The notes: generated from the letters alone by a model not told the origin. A stretch of DNA of 12,648 nt from Gammaproteobacteria bacterium (GCA_022822245.1 JAJECB010000190.1:1-12648); one strand, 5' to 3'; counted from the first letter of the stretch, positions 1 to 7,232 are shown. A program made the numbers and translations.

Positions 1-90
1 GACTCCGCGAGGGCCGTGGTCCAGGCCCTCCGCTCCTCCCCGGCCGTCTGGCTCATGCTGAAGGACCGGCCCTTCTACCTTTGTCATTGA
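1..90 (+). CDS. C-terminal end of an unidentified protein (5' truncated)
   Basis: An open frame enters from the left edge in frame 1 and ends at a TGA at 88-90, giving 29 residues that finish ...LMLKDRPFYLCH. High-GC codon choice with G/C at nearly every third position fits a real coding tail. I do not recognise the family from this fragment. The gene lies upstream of, and on the same strand as, the copper chaperone gene that starts at 219, with 128 bases between them. A functional link, for example to copper or oxidase assembly, is possible but unsupported. Confidence 0.45.
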   Translation, partial: DSARAVVQALRSSPAVWLMLKDRPFYLCH

Positions 91-218
91 CCATCCAATC
101 GTTCGCGGCACTGCCCGCGGCATCCCGCGGCCGGGCGCAGCCGCCCGCGGCCGATCATCATCCGGAGCGCGGGGGAGCGGCCGCCCCCGGGCCGTCCGCT
201 CGTCCCGGGGTTCCGCCC

Positions 219-698
219 ATGAAGCATCGGTTGCCGCCCGGACCGCGCCGGTCCCCGGCCGTGGTGGCCGTCGCCGTCGTCGCTGTCGCCGGGTGGCTCG
301 CAATGGCTGCGCCCGCGTTCGGGGGCGGCCCGCTCGTCGTCGCCGGCGCCTGGGTGCGCGCGTCCATCGGCGACTCGAAGGTGTCGGCGGCGTATCTCTC
401 GATCGTCAACCGGGGCGAGTCCGCGGACCGTCTCGTCGGGGTGGCGGCCGAGCGCGCCGGGCACGCGATGATCCATCGGAGCGTGGTCGTGGACGGGGTC
501 ATGAAGATGCAGCACGTCGGCGCGGTCGAGATTCCCCCCGGCGGGTCGATCCGGCTCGAGCCGGGAGGGCTTCACGTGATGCTGATGGGGGTCTCGTCCC
601 GCCTCGAGGCCGGAGAGCGCATTTCCCTCACCCTCGTCTTCGAGCGTGCGGGAGAGGTGGAGCTCTCGGTCCCGGTACGAAGGTCGCCGCCCCGGTAG
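219..698 (+). CDS. periplasmic copper chaperone, PCuAC family
   Basis: A 159-residue secreted protein of the PCuAC family, which binds Cu(I) in the periplasm and helps deliver copper to cytochrome oxidase (family knowledge). A basic N-terminus, a hydrophobic stretch at about residues 14-31 and an AxA-type site near AMAAPAFG form a signal peptide. The family copper motif H-x10-M-x21-H-x-M is present exactly: His86, Met97, His119 and Met121, within VMKMQHV and GGLHVMLMG. I chose the ATG at 219 because it places the signal peptide correctly. The frame is open back to a TTG at 81, but that would add 46 Pro/Ala/Gly-rich residues before the signal and overlap the upstream gene. No good Shine-Dalgarno precedes 219. 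The gene converges on cysE, and no SCO or oxidase gene is visible inside the window. Confidence 0.9.
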   Translation: MKHRLPPGPRRSPAVVAVAVVAVAGWLAMAAPAFGGGPLVVAGAWVRASIGDSKVSAAYLSIVNRGESADRLVGVAAERAGHAMIHRSVVVDGVMKMQHVGAVEIPPGGSIRLEPGGLHVMLMGVSSRLEAGERISLTLVFERAGEVELSVPVRRSPPR

Positions 699-787
699 CG
701 CGTGCCCGCCACCCGGGTGCGCGGACATCTTGCCCACGGGATCCTCGGGAGGCGATCGGCGCATCGTGGGCGGGAAGCGCGCGCTCC

Positions 788-807
788 CGGGGGGATGGCT
801 TCCCCCG
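788..807. terminator. GC-rich hairpin between convergent genes
   Basis: An 8-pair stem, CGGGGGGA (788-795) against TTCCCCCG (800-807), contains one G-T wobble and has a TGGC loop. It lies in the 138-base gap between the converging copper chaperone and cysE genes, so it could end transcription from either side. There is no T run, so this is not a textbook intrinsic terminator. Confidence 0.3.
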
Positions 808-836
808 CTCACGGGGCGTGGCGGGGCGGACCCGGA

Positions 837-1703
837 TCAGGTCAGCCGGTGGTCCATCGTCAGGGCCGGGGTATCGCTCTCGGGAGTGCCGACGACCTCC
901 GCGGGAACCCCGACCACGGTGCAATGGGCGGGCACGTCCGCGAGCACCACGCTGCCGGCGCCGACCTTTGCCCCGGCCCCGATCTCGACGTTGCCGAGCA
1001 GCTTCGCGCCCGCGCCGATCAGCACCCCGGCCCGGACCTTGGGGTGCCGGTCGCCGGTCTCCTTTCCGGTACCGCCCAGGGTCACCTCGTGCAGGATGGA
1101 GACGTCGTCCTCGATGACCGCGGTCTCCCCGACCACCACCCCGGTGGCGTGGTCGATCATGATGCCCCGCCCGATCCTCGCCGCGGGGTGGATGTCCACC
1201 CCGTAGGCGTGCGCCATGCGGCTCTGCACGAGGAGCGCGGCGAGCTCGCGCCCGTCCTTCCAGAGCCGGTGGGAGATGCGGTACGCCTGGAGGGCGTGGT
1301 ATCCCTTGAAGAAGAGGAGGGCCGGAAAGTACGTCTCGAGGGCCGGGTCACGGTCCCGCACCGCCTGGAGATCGGCGCGGGCGCCGTCTCCGATCCCGGG
1401 GTCGAGGGCGTGGGCCTCGTCGAAGAGCTCGCGCAGCCGCTCCTGGCCGACCACCGGGCTCGCGAGCTCGCGCGAGAGGATCCACGCGAGAGAGTCCTCC
1501 AGCCCCTTGCGGTGGAGGATCGTCGATTCGAGAAACTCCCCGAGGGCGGGCTCGCGCTCGCGCTCGCGTTCCGCTTCGCGCCGGACCTGCTCCCATACGG
1601 GGCAGGACTGCGCCGCGGCCTCGCCGGCGGCCGTTGGCGCATCCGCCTCCGGTTCCGTCCACGCGGCCGCCGTCCCCGCCACTGCCTTCAATCCGTTGCT
1701 CAC
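837..1703 (-). CDS. cysE: serine O-acetyltransferase
   Basis: Transfers acetyl from acetyl-CoA to L-serine, giving O-acetylserine, the precursor for cysteine synthesis. From about residue 36 (VWEQVRREAE) the 288-residue protein follows E. coli CysE closely. An alpha-helical N-terminal domain is followed by a left-handed beta-helix of hexapeptide repeats (about 168-270), including HPAARIGRG, DHATGVVVGET and GAGAKLLGNVEIG. Catalytic Asp119 (RDP) and His185 (DHATG) correspond by spacing to E. coli Asp92 and His158, and His220 (RHPK) to His193. The start is a GTG at 1703; the 35 residues before the conserved domain are Ala-rich and variable. The C-terminal tail is short (SDTPALTMDHRLT). It is a single gene with 125 bases between it and ilvE, and a perfect dyad lies in that gap. 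Confidence 0.96.
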   Translation of the reverse strand: MSNGLKAVAGTAAAWTEPEADAPTAAGEAAAQSCPVWEQVRREAEREREREPALGEFLESTILHRKGLEDSLAWILSRELASPVVGQERLRELFDEAHALDPGIGDGARADLQAVRDRDPALETYFPALLFFKGYHALQAYRISHRLWKDGRELAALLVQSRMAHAYGVDIHPAARIGRGIMIDHATGVVVGETAVIEDDVSILHEVTLGGTGKETGDRHPKVRAGVLIGAGAKLLGNVEIGAGAKVGAGSVVLADVPAHCTVVGVPAEVVGTPESDTPALTMDHRLT

Positions 1704-1764
1704 GGTGAGATTCCGGAAACCATCCGGGACCAGACTAGGTGCGGAGCGCTGCCCCGCGCAAACG

Positions 1765-1770
1765 ATTATT
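1765..1770 (-). promoter_or_regulatory. possible cysE -10 element
   Basis: The minus strand reads AATAAT at 1770-1765 (5 of 6 to TATAAT), inside the only AT-rich patch of the ilvE-cysE gap, about 62 bases before the cysE GTG. No good -35 hexamer sits at the right distance. The TTGAAC at 1797-1792 is 21 bases away, which is too far for a standard sigma70 promoter, so this call is tentative. Confidence 0.3.
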
Positions 1771-1779
1771 CCGTTGGTA

Positions 1780-1800
1780 CGATTGAGTTATGTTCAATCG
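1780..1800. promoter_or_regulatory. perfect inverted repeat upstream of cysE (operator candidate)
   Basis: CGATTGA (1780-1786) and TCAATCG (1794-1800) are exact reverse complements separated by 7 bases. The core is TTGA-N7-TCAA. It is one base longer in the middle than an FNR/Crp-type TTGA-N6-TCAA site, so I cannot assign it to that family. It lies about 77-97 bases upstream of the cysE start, near where a -35 region would fall, and 28 bases after the ilvE stop. It could instead form a weak RNA stem at the end of ilvE. Confidence 0.45.
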
Positions 1801-1828
1801 CGGGGGCGCGTGGCCCGGCTCCGCCCGG

Positions 1829-2929
1829 TCAGTCCGCGGCCTGGGCGGGGGCGGATTCGAGGTCGACGATGCGATTCCAGCCGTGCCGGTCCTCCCGCTC
1901 GCCGAGCTGGATGCCGATGAGCGCGTCGTAGAGCTCGGCGCCGAGCGGTCCGGAGGCGCCGGCGTTGATCTCGTACACCTTCCCCTCGAAACCGATCCGT
2001 CCGATCGGGGTGATGACCGCCGCGGTGCCCGCTCCGAACGCCTCGCGTAGTGTTCCGTCCTCGCTCCGCCGGACGACCTCGTCGATGGGGATCCTTCGCT
2101 CCTCCACCTCGATGCCCCGGTCGCGCAGCAGGGCGATGACGCTCTCCCGGGTGATGCCGGGCAGGATCGTCCCCCGGAGCTCCGGCGTCGCCACCCGGCC
2201 GCCGAAGTCGAAGAAGATGTTCATCTGCCCCACCTCCTCGACGTACCGGTGCTCCGTCCCGTCGAGCCACAGGGCCTGGTCGAACCCCTCGGCGATGCTC
2301 TCGGTCGCGGGGAAGAGGGCGGCCGCGTAGTTGCCCCCCGTCTTGGCGAAGCCCACCCCGCCCGGCGCGGCGCGGGTGTAGCGGCTCTGCGCCTTGAGGG
2401 AGACCGCCCCCGCCTCCCGGTCGTAGTAGTTGGTGACCGGAGAGGTGAAGACGAGGAGGCGGAACCTCGTGGAGGGGCGCACCTGCAGGTGGGCGTCCTC
2501 GGCGAAGATGAGCGGGCGCACGTAGAGCGCCTCGCCGCGACCCCGAGGGATCCACTCGTGCTCCACGCGGACGATCTCCTCCACCGCCGCCTCGAAGACG
2601 CCGTCCGGGAGCGGGGGGATGCACAGGCGCCGGCACGAGTCGTGAAGGCGCGCCGCGTTGCGGTCGGGCCGGAAGACCCGGACCCGGCCGTCGGTTCCCC
2701 GGAACGCCTTCAGCCCCTCGAACACGGACTGGCCATAGTGCAGGGCGAGGCACCCCGGATGCACCGGCACCGGTGCGAGGGGAACGATCTCCGGCTGCCC
2801 CCACGCCCCGTCCCGGAAACGCAGGCTGAACATGTGGTCGGAGAAGTGGTCGCCGAATCCGAGTCGCGAAGGGTCGACCTCGGCGAGGCGGCTCGCGGCG
2901 GCTCGCTGGATCCGAAGCTCGTCGAACAT
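1829..2929 (-). CDS. ilvE: branched-chain amino acid aminotransferase
   Basis: A PLP enzyme of fold type IV that interconverts Leu, Ile and Val with their 2-oxo acids using glutamate/2-oxoglutarate (EC 2.6.1.42). It is the long (about 360-residue) form also found in eukaryotes and many bacteria. The PLP lysine is in GFAKTGGNYAA, Lys199 counted from the upstream ATG. Other family hallmarks are HYGQSVFEGLKAFR, YVRPLIF, EEVGQMNIFF and GTILPGITR. Two in-frame ATGs occur, at 2938 and 2929. A GGAG at 2942-2939 touches the first but lies 9 bases before the second, so 2929 (366 residues, MFDELRIQRA...) is the better start; 2938 would give 369. It has its own likely promoter and follows the PreP-like peptidase gene on the same strand. 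Confidence 0.95.
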   Translation of the reverse strand: MFDELRIQRAAASRLAEVDPSRLGFGDHFSDHMFSLRFRDGAWGQPEIVPLAPVPVHPGCLALHYGQSVFEGLKAFRGTDGRVRVFRPDRNAARLHDSCRRLCIPPLPDGVFEAAVEEIVRVEHEWIPRGRGEALYVRPLIFAEDAHLQVRPSTRFRLLVFTSPVTNYYDREAGAVSLKAQSRYTRAAPGGVGFAKTGGNYAAALFPATESIAEGFDQALWLDGTEHRYVEEVGQMNIFFDFGGRVATPELRGTILPGITRESVIALLRDRGIEVEERRIPIDEVVRRSEDGTLREAFGAGTAAVITPIGRIGFEGKVYEINAGASGPLGAELYDALIGIQLGEREDRHGWNRIVDLESAPAQAAD

Positions 2930-2964
2930 GGAGGTCATCTCCGGCGGAGAGGAATGGGAGGCGG

Positions 2965-2970
2965 ACTATA
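2965..2970 (-). promoter_or_regulatory. ilvE -10 element
   Basis: The minus strand reads TATAGT (5 of 6 to TATAAT) at 2970-2965, preceded directly by GTG, in an otherwise very GC-rich gap. A start of transcription near 2958 would leave a leader of about 20-30 bases before the ilvE ATG. No clear -35 was found. Confidence 0.5.
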
Positions 2971-3027
2971 CACGATGGCCCGCGGACTCCCGGGCCTCGC
3001 CCGCGGTTCCCGGCGGCCGTTCCGGGA

Positions 3028-3052
3028 GGCCGTCGCCCCGGGGGCGACGGCC
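3028..3052 (-). terminator. strong GC hairpin after the PreP-like peptidase gene
   Basis: GGCCGTCGCCCC (3028-3039) and GGGGCGACGGCC (3041-3052) are exact reverse complements around a single base, so a stem of about 10 pairs with a 5-base loop can form. It begins 22 bases after the stop of the peptidase gene and lies before the ilvE -10, which is where a terminator separating the two units would be expected. There is no downstream U tract. Confidence 0.45.
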
Positions 3053-3074
3053 GGAGATCGGTGAATTTTCCGGG

Positions 3075-5999
3075 CTAGAGACGGTGGGTCTCGAAGCCGT
3101 CGAGGTCCGGCTCCCGGGCGATGAGGTTCTCGCTCGTCACCACCGCGTCGTGCGCCCGTTCCGGCCCGAGGTACTCCGCCGCCACCCGCCGGACGTCCTC
3201 CAGGGTCACCCCGAGAACCGCCTGCCGGTAGCGTCGGCGCTGCGCGGGGTCGCGGCCGTGCCGGGTGCCGAAGTAGGTCCCGATTGCCTGTCCCGCGGGC
3301 GAGCTCGGGCGATCGAGATCGGAGATGACTCCGAGAATCGCCTCCTCGAGATGCGCCTCGTCCTGCGGCTCGTCGAGAAGCCGCCGCACCGCCGCCTCGA
3401 AGTCGGCGAACGTGCCGGCGATGCGGGGGTCGCGATAGGAGAAGAAGCGGAAGGTGCCGCTGTCCGCGCTGTAGCCCGCGCCGGCTCCGTAGGCGCCGCC
3501 CTGCTCGCGGATCGCTCGGTGCAGGAACGTGTTGCGGAGGTAGGGCCCGAGCACCCGCAGGGCCGGGGCGTCCGGGTGGGCCTGGGGGACGGCCGGGAAG
3601 GCGCGCGCGCAGAAGCTCACCTCCGAGGTCGTGAGCCACGCCTCCCGCGAGGCGCCTCGGTCTTGCGCGGCGTCGCCGGGATCGGGGTCGAAAGGCACGC
3701 TCGGGGCCGCTCCGTCCGTGATCGACCGGGCGAGCGCGCCGGCGCACTCGGTGGCCGGCTCGAGCGTCTCGCCCACCGCGAGGATCTCCATGCGCGACGT
3801 TCCGAGCGCTTCCCGGATCGCGTCGAGACGCGTCGCGAAGCCGGCGACCGCGTCGTCCTCCGCAAGCGCGTCGTCGAGGCTCTTCAGGCTCCGGATCCCC
3901 CGCATCCCGTGCCAATCCTCCTCGAGGGCCGCGTACCGGCCGAGCCCCGCGGTCGCCGCGCTGATCGCGAGCACGTGTCCCGAACGGGTGACGTGCGCTT
4001 CGGCCTGGGCCCGGGCCTGGGCGACGAGCTCGCGCAGGCGTCCCGCTTCGTCGAAGCGCGGGGAGGCGAAGGTCTCGGCGAGGAGCTCGGCAAGGGCGCC
4101 CTGGTTCCGGGTGAGGGCCTTGCCGGACAGGACGAACAGGCCCTGGAGGCGCTCGACGTCCCGCTGGGAGGTTCCGACCGAGAGGCTCGCGCCGAGTCCG
4201 CCGGTGACCGCCGCCTGGCGGGCCTGGGTGGCGAGGTAGTCGCGCCCGGCGCTCCCGACCTCGGTGACGCAGTCGCAGAACGCGGGCAGCAGGGCGAGCA
4301 GCTCCGGGGCGAGGGGCGGGAGGTCCACGACCACCTGGAGGTAGCTCAGCCCGTTGGTCCCGGCCGAGAACCAGGTTCCGGGCGCGGGGCCGAACGAGAC
4401 CTCCCGTCCCTCGGGGATCGCGAGGTCTTCCGGGACGTCCTCGACCCCCACCTTGGGGAGGATGGACGGATCGTCCTCGGCCTCCTGGCGGGCCTTGAGG
4501 GCGGCCGCCGCCTCGTCGACGGAGGCGAGGTCGATCTCCGACATCCGCCCGCGGATCCCTTCGAGCCGCTCGCGCTCCTCGGCCGCGCGCCGCCCCGGGA
4601 GCTCGGGGTCGGGGGTCATGGTGAGCCGCACTCGGTGCGGGTTGTCCAGCAGCCGGTCGCGCACCAGCCGCGGGATGAAGCCGGGGTCGGCGGCCTCCGC
4701 CCGCAGGGTCTCGAGCGCGGGGTCGATGTCGAGGGCGGCGAGCCCGTCCGCGCCGTGCAGGATCGGGCCGAGCCCGCGCACCATGAGCCGCAGGCCGTAG
4801 GGGAACCCGCCGCCGGTGATCTCGCGCTGCCCGAGCTCCATCTGGTGGAGCACCGAATCGAGCTCCTCGCGGGGGACCCCGTCGCGGGCGACGTCGTCGA
4901 GCACGGAGAGCACGAGGGTCTCGAACGCGTCCGCGTGCTCCGTCTCGCTTCCCTCGATCCCGCAGGAGAACGTCGCCTCGCGGGTGCTGTCGTCGAGGCC
5001 GGAGAGCTCCGACGGCGCGGTGCCGAGGTCGGTGGTCTCGAGCGCCCGGCGAAGCGGCGACCCGCCATGCTCGAGCAGGACGCCGGCGAGCAGGCGCGCG
5101 CGCATCGCCTCCTCCGGATCGCCCGCGCGGCCGAGCAGCCAGCCCATGAGGTGATGGGTGCGGGCCGCCGTCTCCGCCTCGCTGGCGGCGTAGCGGTCGA
5201 AGGTCTGCCGCGGCTCGGGGTAGCGTCGCTCGTCCGGGATCGACACGTCGATCTCGCGCCGCTCGAACTGCGAGAGGGCAAGGCGCTCGAACGCCTCCTG
5301 GTGGCGGGCCGCGGGCAGGTCGCCGTAGGTCATCAGCACCGCGTTCGAAGGATGGTACTGGCGGGCGTGGAAGTCGCGGAGCATCTCCCAGGTGAGCGAC
5401 GGGATCTCGGAGGGGTCGCCGCCGCTGTTGTGGTGGTAGGTGACGGTGGGGAACAGGAGCGACTGGAGCCGTTGCCCCACCTGGGCCACGGGGGGACTCA
5501 TCGCCCCCTTCATCTCGTTGAACACCACGCCCTTGTAGACCAGCTCGGAATCCGGGTCGCCCGGGCGGGCCCGCTCGATCCGGTGCCCCTCCTGCGCGAA
5601 GTCCATCTCGTCGAGACGCGGGAAGAAGGCCGCGTCGAGGTACACCTGAAGCAGGTTGTCGAAGTCCTTGCGGTTGCGCGTGGCGAACGGGTAGGCGGTC
5701 CAGTCGCTCGCGGTGAACGCGTTCATGAACGTGTTGAGCGAGCGCCGGATCATCATGAAGAAGGGGTCGCGGACCGGGAAGCGCCGGCTCCCGCAGAGCG
5801 AGGTGTGCTCGAGGATGTGGGCGACCCCCGTCGAGTCCCGGGGCACGGTCAGGAAGGCGACGAGGAAGGCGTTGTTGTCGTCTTCGGCGTCGAGGTGAAA
5901 GTGGCGCGCGCCCGTCGCGGCGTGGGCGTATTCCTCGAACGCGATGTTGAGGGACTCGATCCGCGCGCGGCGGACCGGCTCGAAGAGCGGTGCGGACAT
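3075..5999 (-). CDS. M16C-family zinc metallopeptidase, presequence protease (PreP)-like
   Basis: A 974-residue peptidase of the M16C/PreP family, large clamshell-shaped enzymes that degrade short unstructured peptides inside a closed chamber. The inverted zinc motif HxxEH is HILEH, with His61 and His65 as ligands and Glu64 as catalytic base. The third ligand is Glu162 in VVFNEMKG, at the spacing seen in plant PreP. Order of parts: N-terminal M16 domain (about 15-230), inactive M16 domain (about 240-430), M16C-associated region (about 450-710) and C-terminal M16 domain (about 720-970) with the conserved REQGGAYG segment near 831-838. There is no signal peptide, so it probably acts in the cytoplasm. 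The start at 5999 has GAGGAC 6-11 bases upstream. Length is full for the family. It is transcribed alone from a probable promoter at 6031-6036. Confidence 0.95.
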   Translation of the reverse strand: MSAPLFEPVRRARIESLNIAFEEYAHAATGARHFHLDAEDDNNAFLVAFLTVPRDSTGVAHILEHTSLCGSRRFPVRDPFFMMIRRSLNTFMNAFTASDWTAYPFATRNRKDFDNLLQVYLDAAFFPRLDEMDFAQEGHRIERARPGDPDSELVYKGVVFNEMKGAMSPPVAQVGQRLQSLLFPTVTYHHNSGGDPSEIPSLTWEMLRDFHARQYHPSNAVLMTYGDLPAARHQEAFERLALSQFERREIDVSIPDERRYPEPRQTFDRYAASEAETAARTHHLMGWLLGRAGDPEEAMRARLLAGVLLEHGGSPLRRALETTDLGTAPSELSGLDDSTREATFSCGIEGSETEHADAFETLVLSVLDDVARDGVPREELDSVLHQMELGQREITGGGFPYGLRLMVRGLGPILHGADGLAALDIDPALETLRAEAADPGFIPRLVRDRLLDNPHRVRLTMTPDPELPGRRAAEERERLEGIRGRMSEIDLASVDEAAAALKARQEAEDDPSILPKVGVEDVPEDLAIPEGREVSFGPAPGTWFSAGTNGLSYLQVVVDLPPLAPELLALLPAFCDCVTEVGSAGRDYLATQARQAAVTGGLGASLSVGTSQRDVERLQGLFVLSGKALTRNQGALAELLAETFASPRFDEAGRLRELVAQARAQAEAHVTRSGHVLAISAATAGLGRYAALEEDWHGMRGIRSLKSLDDALAEDDAVAGFATRLDAIREALGTSRMEILAVGETLEPATECAGALARSITDGAAPSVPFDPDPGDAAQDRGASREAWLTTSEVSFCARAFPAVPQAHPDAPALRVLGPYLRNTFLHRAIREQGGAYGAGAGYSADSGTFRFFSYRDPRIAGTFADFEAAVRRLLDEPQDEAHLEEAILGVISDLDRPSSPAGQAIGTYFGTRHGRDPAQRRRYRQAVLGVTLEDVRRVAAEYLGPERAHDAVVTSENLIAREPDLDGFETHRL

Positions 6000-6030
6000 C
6001 GGACGTCCTCAGGTCGGCGGCGAACCCCGT

Positions 6031-6036
6031 ATTCTA
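6031..6036 (-). promoter_or_regulatory. -10 element of the PreP-like peptidase gene
   Basis: The minus strand reads TAGAAT at 6036-6031 (5 of 6 to TATAAT), 31 bases before the ATG at 5999. A Shine-Dalgarno GAGGAC lies at 6010-6005. The same octamer, GCTAGAAT, stands in front of rpmE. No recognisable -35 is present. Confidence 0.5.
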
Positions 6037-6132
6037 GCGAGGCCGCACCTCGAGCCGGCTGGTCCGGGAAGAACCCCGGGTGCATGAGCGTCGATGGCCG
6101 TGGCGCGGCCGTGGCGGGCGCCGGGAGGGGGC

Positions 6133-6783
6133 TCAGTCTTCGGGGATCCCCGCGGTGAGGTCGGCGGCGCGCCACAGGTACCAGGACGCCACCGTGCGCC
6201 ACGGGCGCCAGCGCTCGCCGTGGGCAAGCAGGTCGGCCGGATCCGGCAGGTCCTCGAGACCCTGGATCCGCGCGAAACCCCGGCGGATCCCGAGGTCGGT
6301 CGCGGGCAGGACGTCGGGCCGCGCGAGATGGGACATGAGCAGCATCTCCACCGTCCAGCGCCCCACCCCGCGGACCTGGACGAGTCGCGCCACGATCTCG
6401 TCGTCGGACATGTCGCGCAACGCCCGGACACCCGGGACGACGCGCGCGACCGTCTTCTCGGCGAGGTCCCGTGCCGCCGCGGTCTTCGCCCGGGAGAGCC
6501 CGGTCGCGCGGAGCGCCTCGTCGCTCATCTCGGCGAGCGCCCGCGCGGTCGGACGCCCGTCCTCGAAGAGGGCGAGCACCCGGGCATGGATGGCGCCTGC
6601 CGCCCGGCCGGAGAGCTGCTGGTAGACGATTGCGCGCAGGAGCGCCTCGAAGGGGGTGCGCATCGCCCGGCGCCGCATCGCGAACGGGCCGAAGGTCTCG
6701 ATCGCCCGCGCGAGCTCGGGATCGCTTCGCCTGAGGGCGGCGACCGCCGCGCCCGCGTCGAAGGGGTATCGCCGGGCGGCCAT
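6133..6783 (-). CDS. DNA-3-methyladenine glycosylase, AlkA-type (HhH-GPD superfamily)
   Basis: A 216-residue base-excision repair glycosylase that would remove alkylated purines such as 3-methyladenine. The helix-hairpin-helix is QVRGVGRWTVEMLL (residues 136-149). The catalytic aspartate is Asp163 in LPATDLGIRRG, the usual position after the hairpin in this superfamily. The N-terminal helices carry FEALLRAIVYQQLSGRAA, a family hallmark. No Cys cluster for an iron-sulfur centre is present, which argues against Nth or MutY. It lacks the N-terminal beta domain of E. coli AlkA (282 residues) and resembles the short bacterial and yeast Mag1-like form. The Shine-Dalgarno is weak. The gene is divergent from the unknown gene at 6868 with only 84 bases between, and no Ada regulator is adjacent. 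Confidence 0.92.
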   Translation of the reverse strand: MAARRYPFDAGAAVAALRRSDPELARAIETFGPFAMRRRAMRTPFEALLRAIVYQQLSGRAAGAIHARVLALFEDGRPTARALAEMSDEALRATGLSRAKTAAARDLAEKTVARVVPGVRALRDMSDDEIVARLVQVRGVGRWTVEMLLMSHLARPDVLPATDLGIRRGFARIQGLEDLPDPADLLAHGERWRPWRTVASWYLWRAADLTAGIPED

Positions 6784-6790
6784 CGCTCGC

Positions 6791-6796
6791 TACACT
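6791..6796 (+). promoter_or_regulatory. possible -10 element for the 6868 gene
   Basis: TACACT (4 of 6 to TATAAT) lies in the short divergent gap. Transcription would start near 6803 and the RNA would begin almost at the foot of the hairpin at 6808-6841. No -35 match was found, so support is weak. Confidence 0.25.
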
Positions 6797-6807
6797 CCGC
6801 GGCTTCC

Positions 6808-6841
6808 GGTCCCCCGCTTCGCCACGGCGGAGCGGGGGGTC
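6808..6841 (+). other. long stem-loop in the leader of the 6868 gene
   Basis: CCCCCGCTTCGC (6811-6822) pairs with GCGGAGCGGGGG (6827-6838), giving 12 pairs with one G-T wobble and a CACG loop. Three further weak or wobble pairs extend the stem to 6808 and 6841. It ends 18 bases before the GGAGG ribosome-binding site (6859-6863). Because it lies between divergent genes it does not follow any stop codon on the plus strand, so it is not an ordinary terminator. Confidence 0.5.
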
Positions 6842-6867
6842 CGCTCCATGGCAGCTTCGGAGGACGG

Positions 6868-7170
6868 ATGTCGGCGACCGCGGACGACCTCACGGTCGAC
6901 TACAGCGAAGGGGGTGTGCAGCTCGTCCAGGAGCTCGACAAGGAGGTCCTGAGTCGCGGCGCGTGGACGACGGTGGTCTTCAAGTACCGCGAATGGGAGG
7001 CGCGGCGGGGGGACTACGGACCCGTGCGGTTCACCGTCCGGCGCTACCAGAAGCGGAACGACCGCTATCAGCAGCGGTCGAAGTTCACGATCTCGAGCGC
7101 GGACCAGGCCCGAAAGCTGATCGCGGCGCTCGATCGGTGGGTCGAGGAAGAGCAAGCGGCGGCCGGCTGA
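6868..7170 (+). CDS. small protein of unknown function, 100 residues
   Basis: The start ATG at 6868 follows GGAGG (6859-6863) at 4 bases, and codon use matches neighbouring real genes. I do not recognise a named family. From the residue pattern I read an acidic N-terminal part (4-30), then three or four alternating beta-type stretches (WTTVVFKYREW at 33-43, PVRFTVRRYQK at 52-62, YQQRSKFTIS at 67-76), and one amphipathic helix (SADQARKLIAALDRWVEEE, 77-95). The middle is rich in Arg/Lys and aromatic residues. A sheet plus helix with basic strands is reminiscent of PC4-like single-strand DNA-binding proteins, but this is only a guess from the pattern. There is no signal peptide or membrane segment. 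It is divergent from the DNA glycosylase gene and 102 bases upstream of acuI. Confidence 0.85.
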   Translation: MSATADDLTVDYSEGGVQLVQELDKEVLSRGAWTTVVFKYREWEARRGDYGPVRFTVRRYQKRNDRYQQRSKFTISSADQARKLIAALDRWVEEEQAAAG

Positions 7171-7232
7171 CCGGAGGGCAACCGGGCGCCCGCTGCGGCG
7201 GCGCGCCCGCCCCCCGATGGGTCTCTCCGCCG

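Noticed and set aside
114..151. Three copies of CCCGCGGC at 114, 124 and 144
   Set aside because: The spacing in tens is curious, but the octamer is a simple GC string and the region is almost pure G+C, so chance is a sufficient explanation.
81..218. N-terminal extension of the copper chaperone from a TTG at 81
   Set aside because: It would put 46 Pro/Ala/Gly-rich residues before a normal signal peptide and overlap the stop of the preceding gene. The ATG at 219 gives a standard secreted protein.
702..1931. 409-codon plus-strand open frame across cysE
   Set aside because: It overlaps the clear CysE coding sequence on the other strand and shows no recognisable motif.
2832..6158. 1108-codon plus-strand open frame
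   Set aside because: It lies exactly opposite the M16C peptidase, whose motifs are complete. The translation is low-complexity Arg/Gly/Glu/Val text with no domain pattern. Long antisense frames are expected at this GC content.
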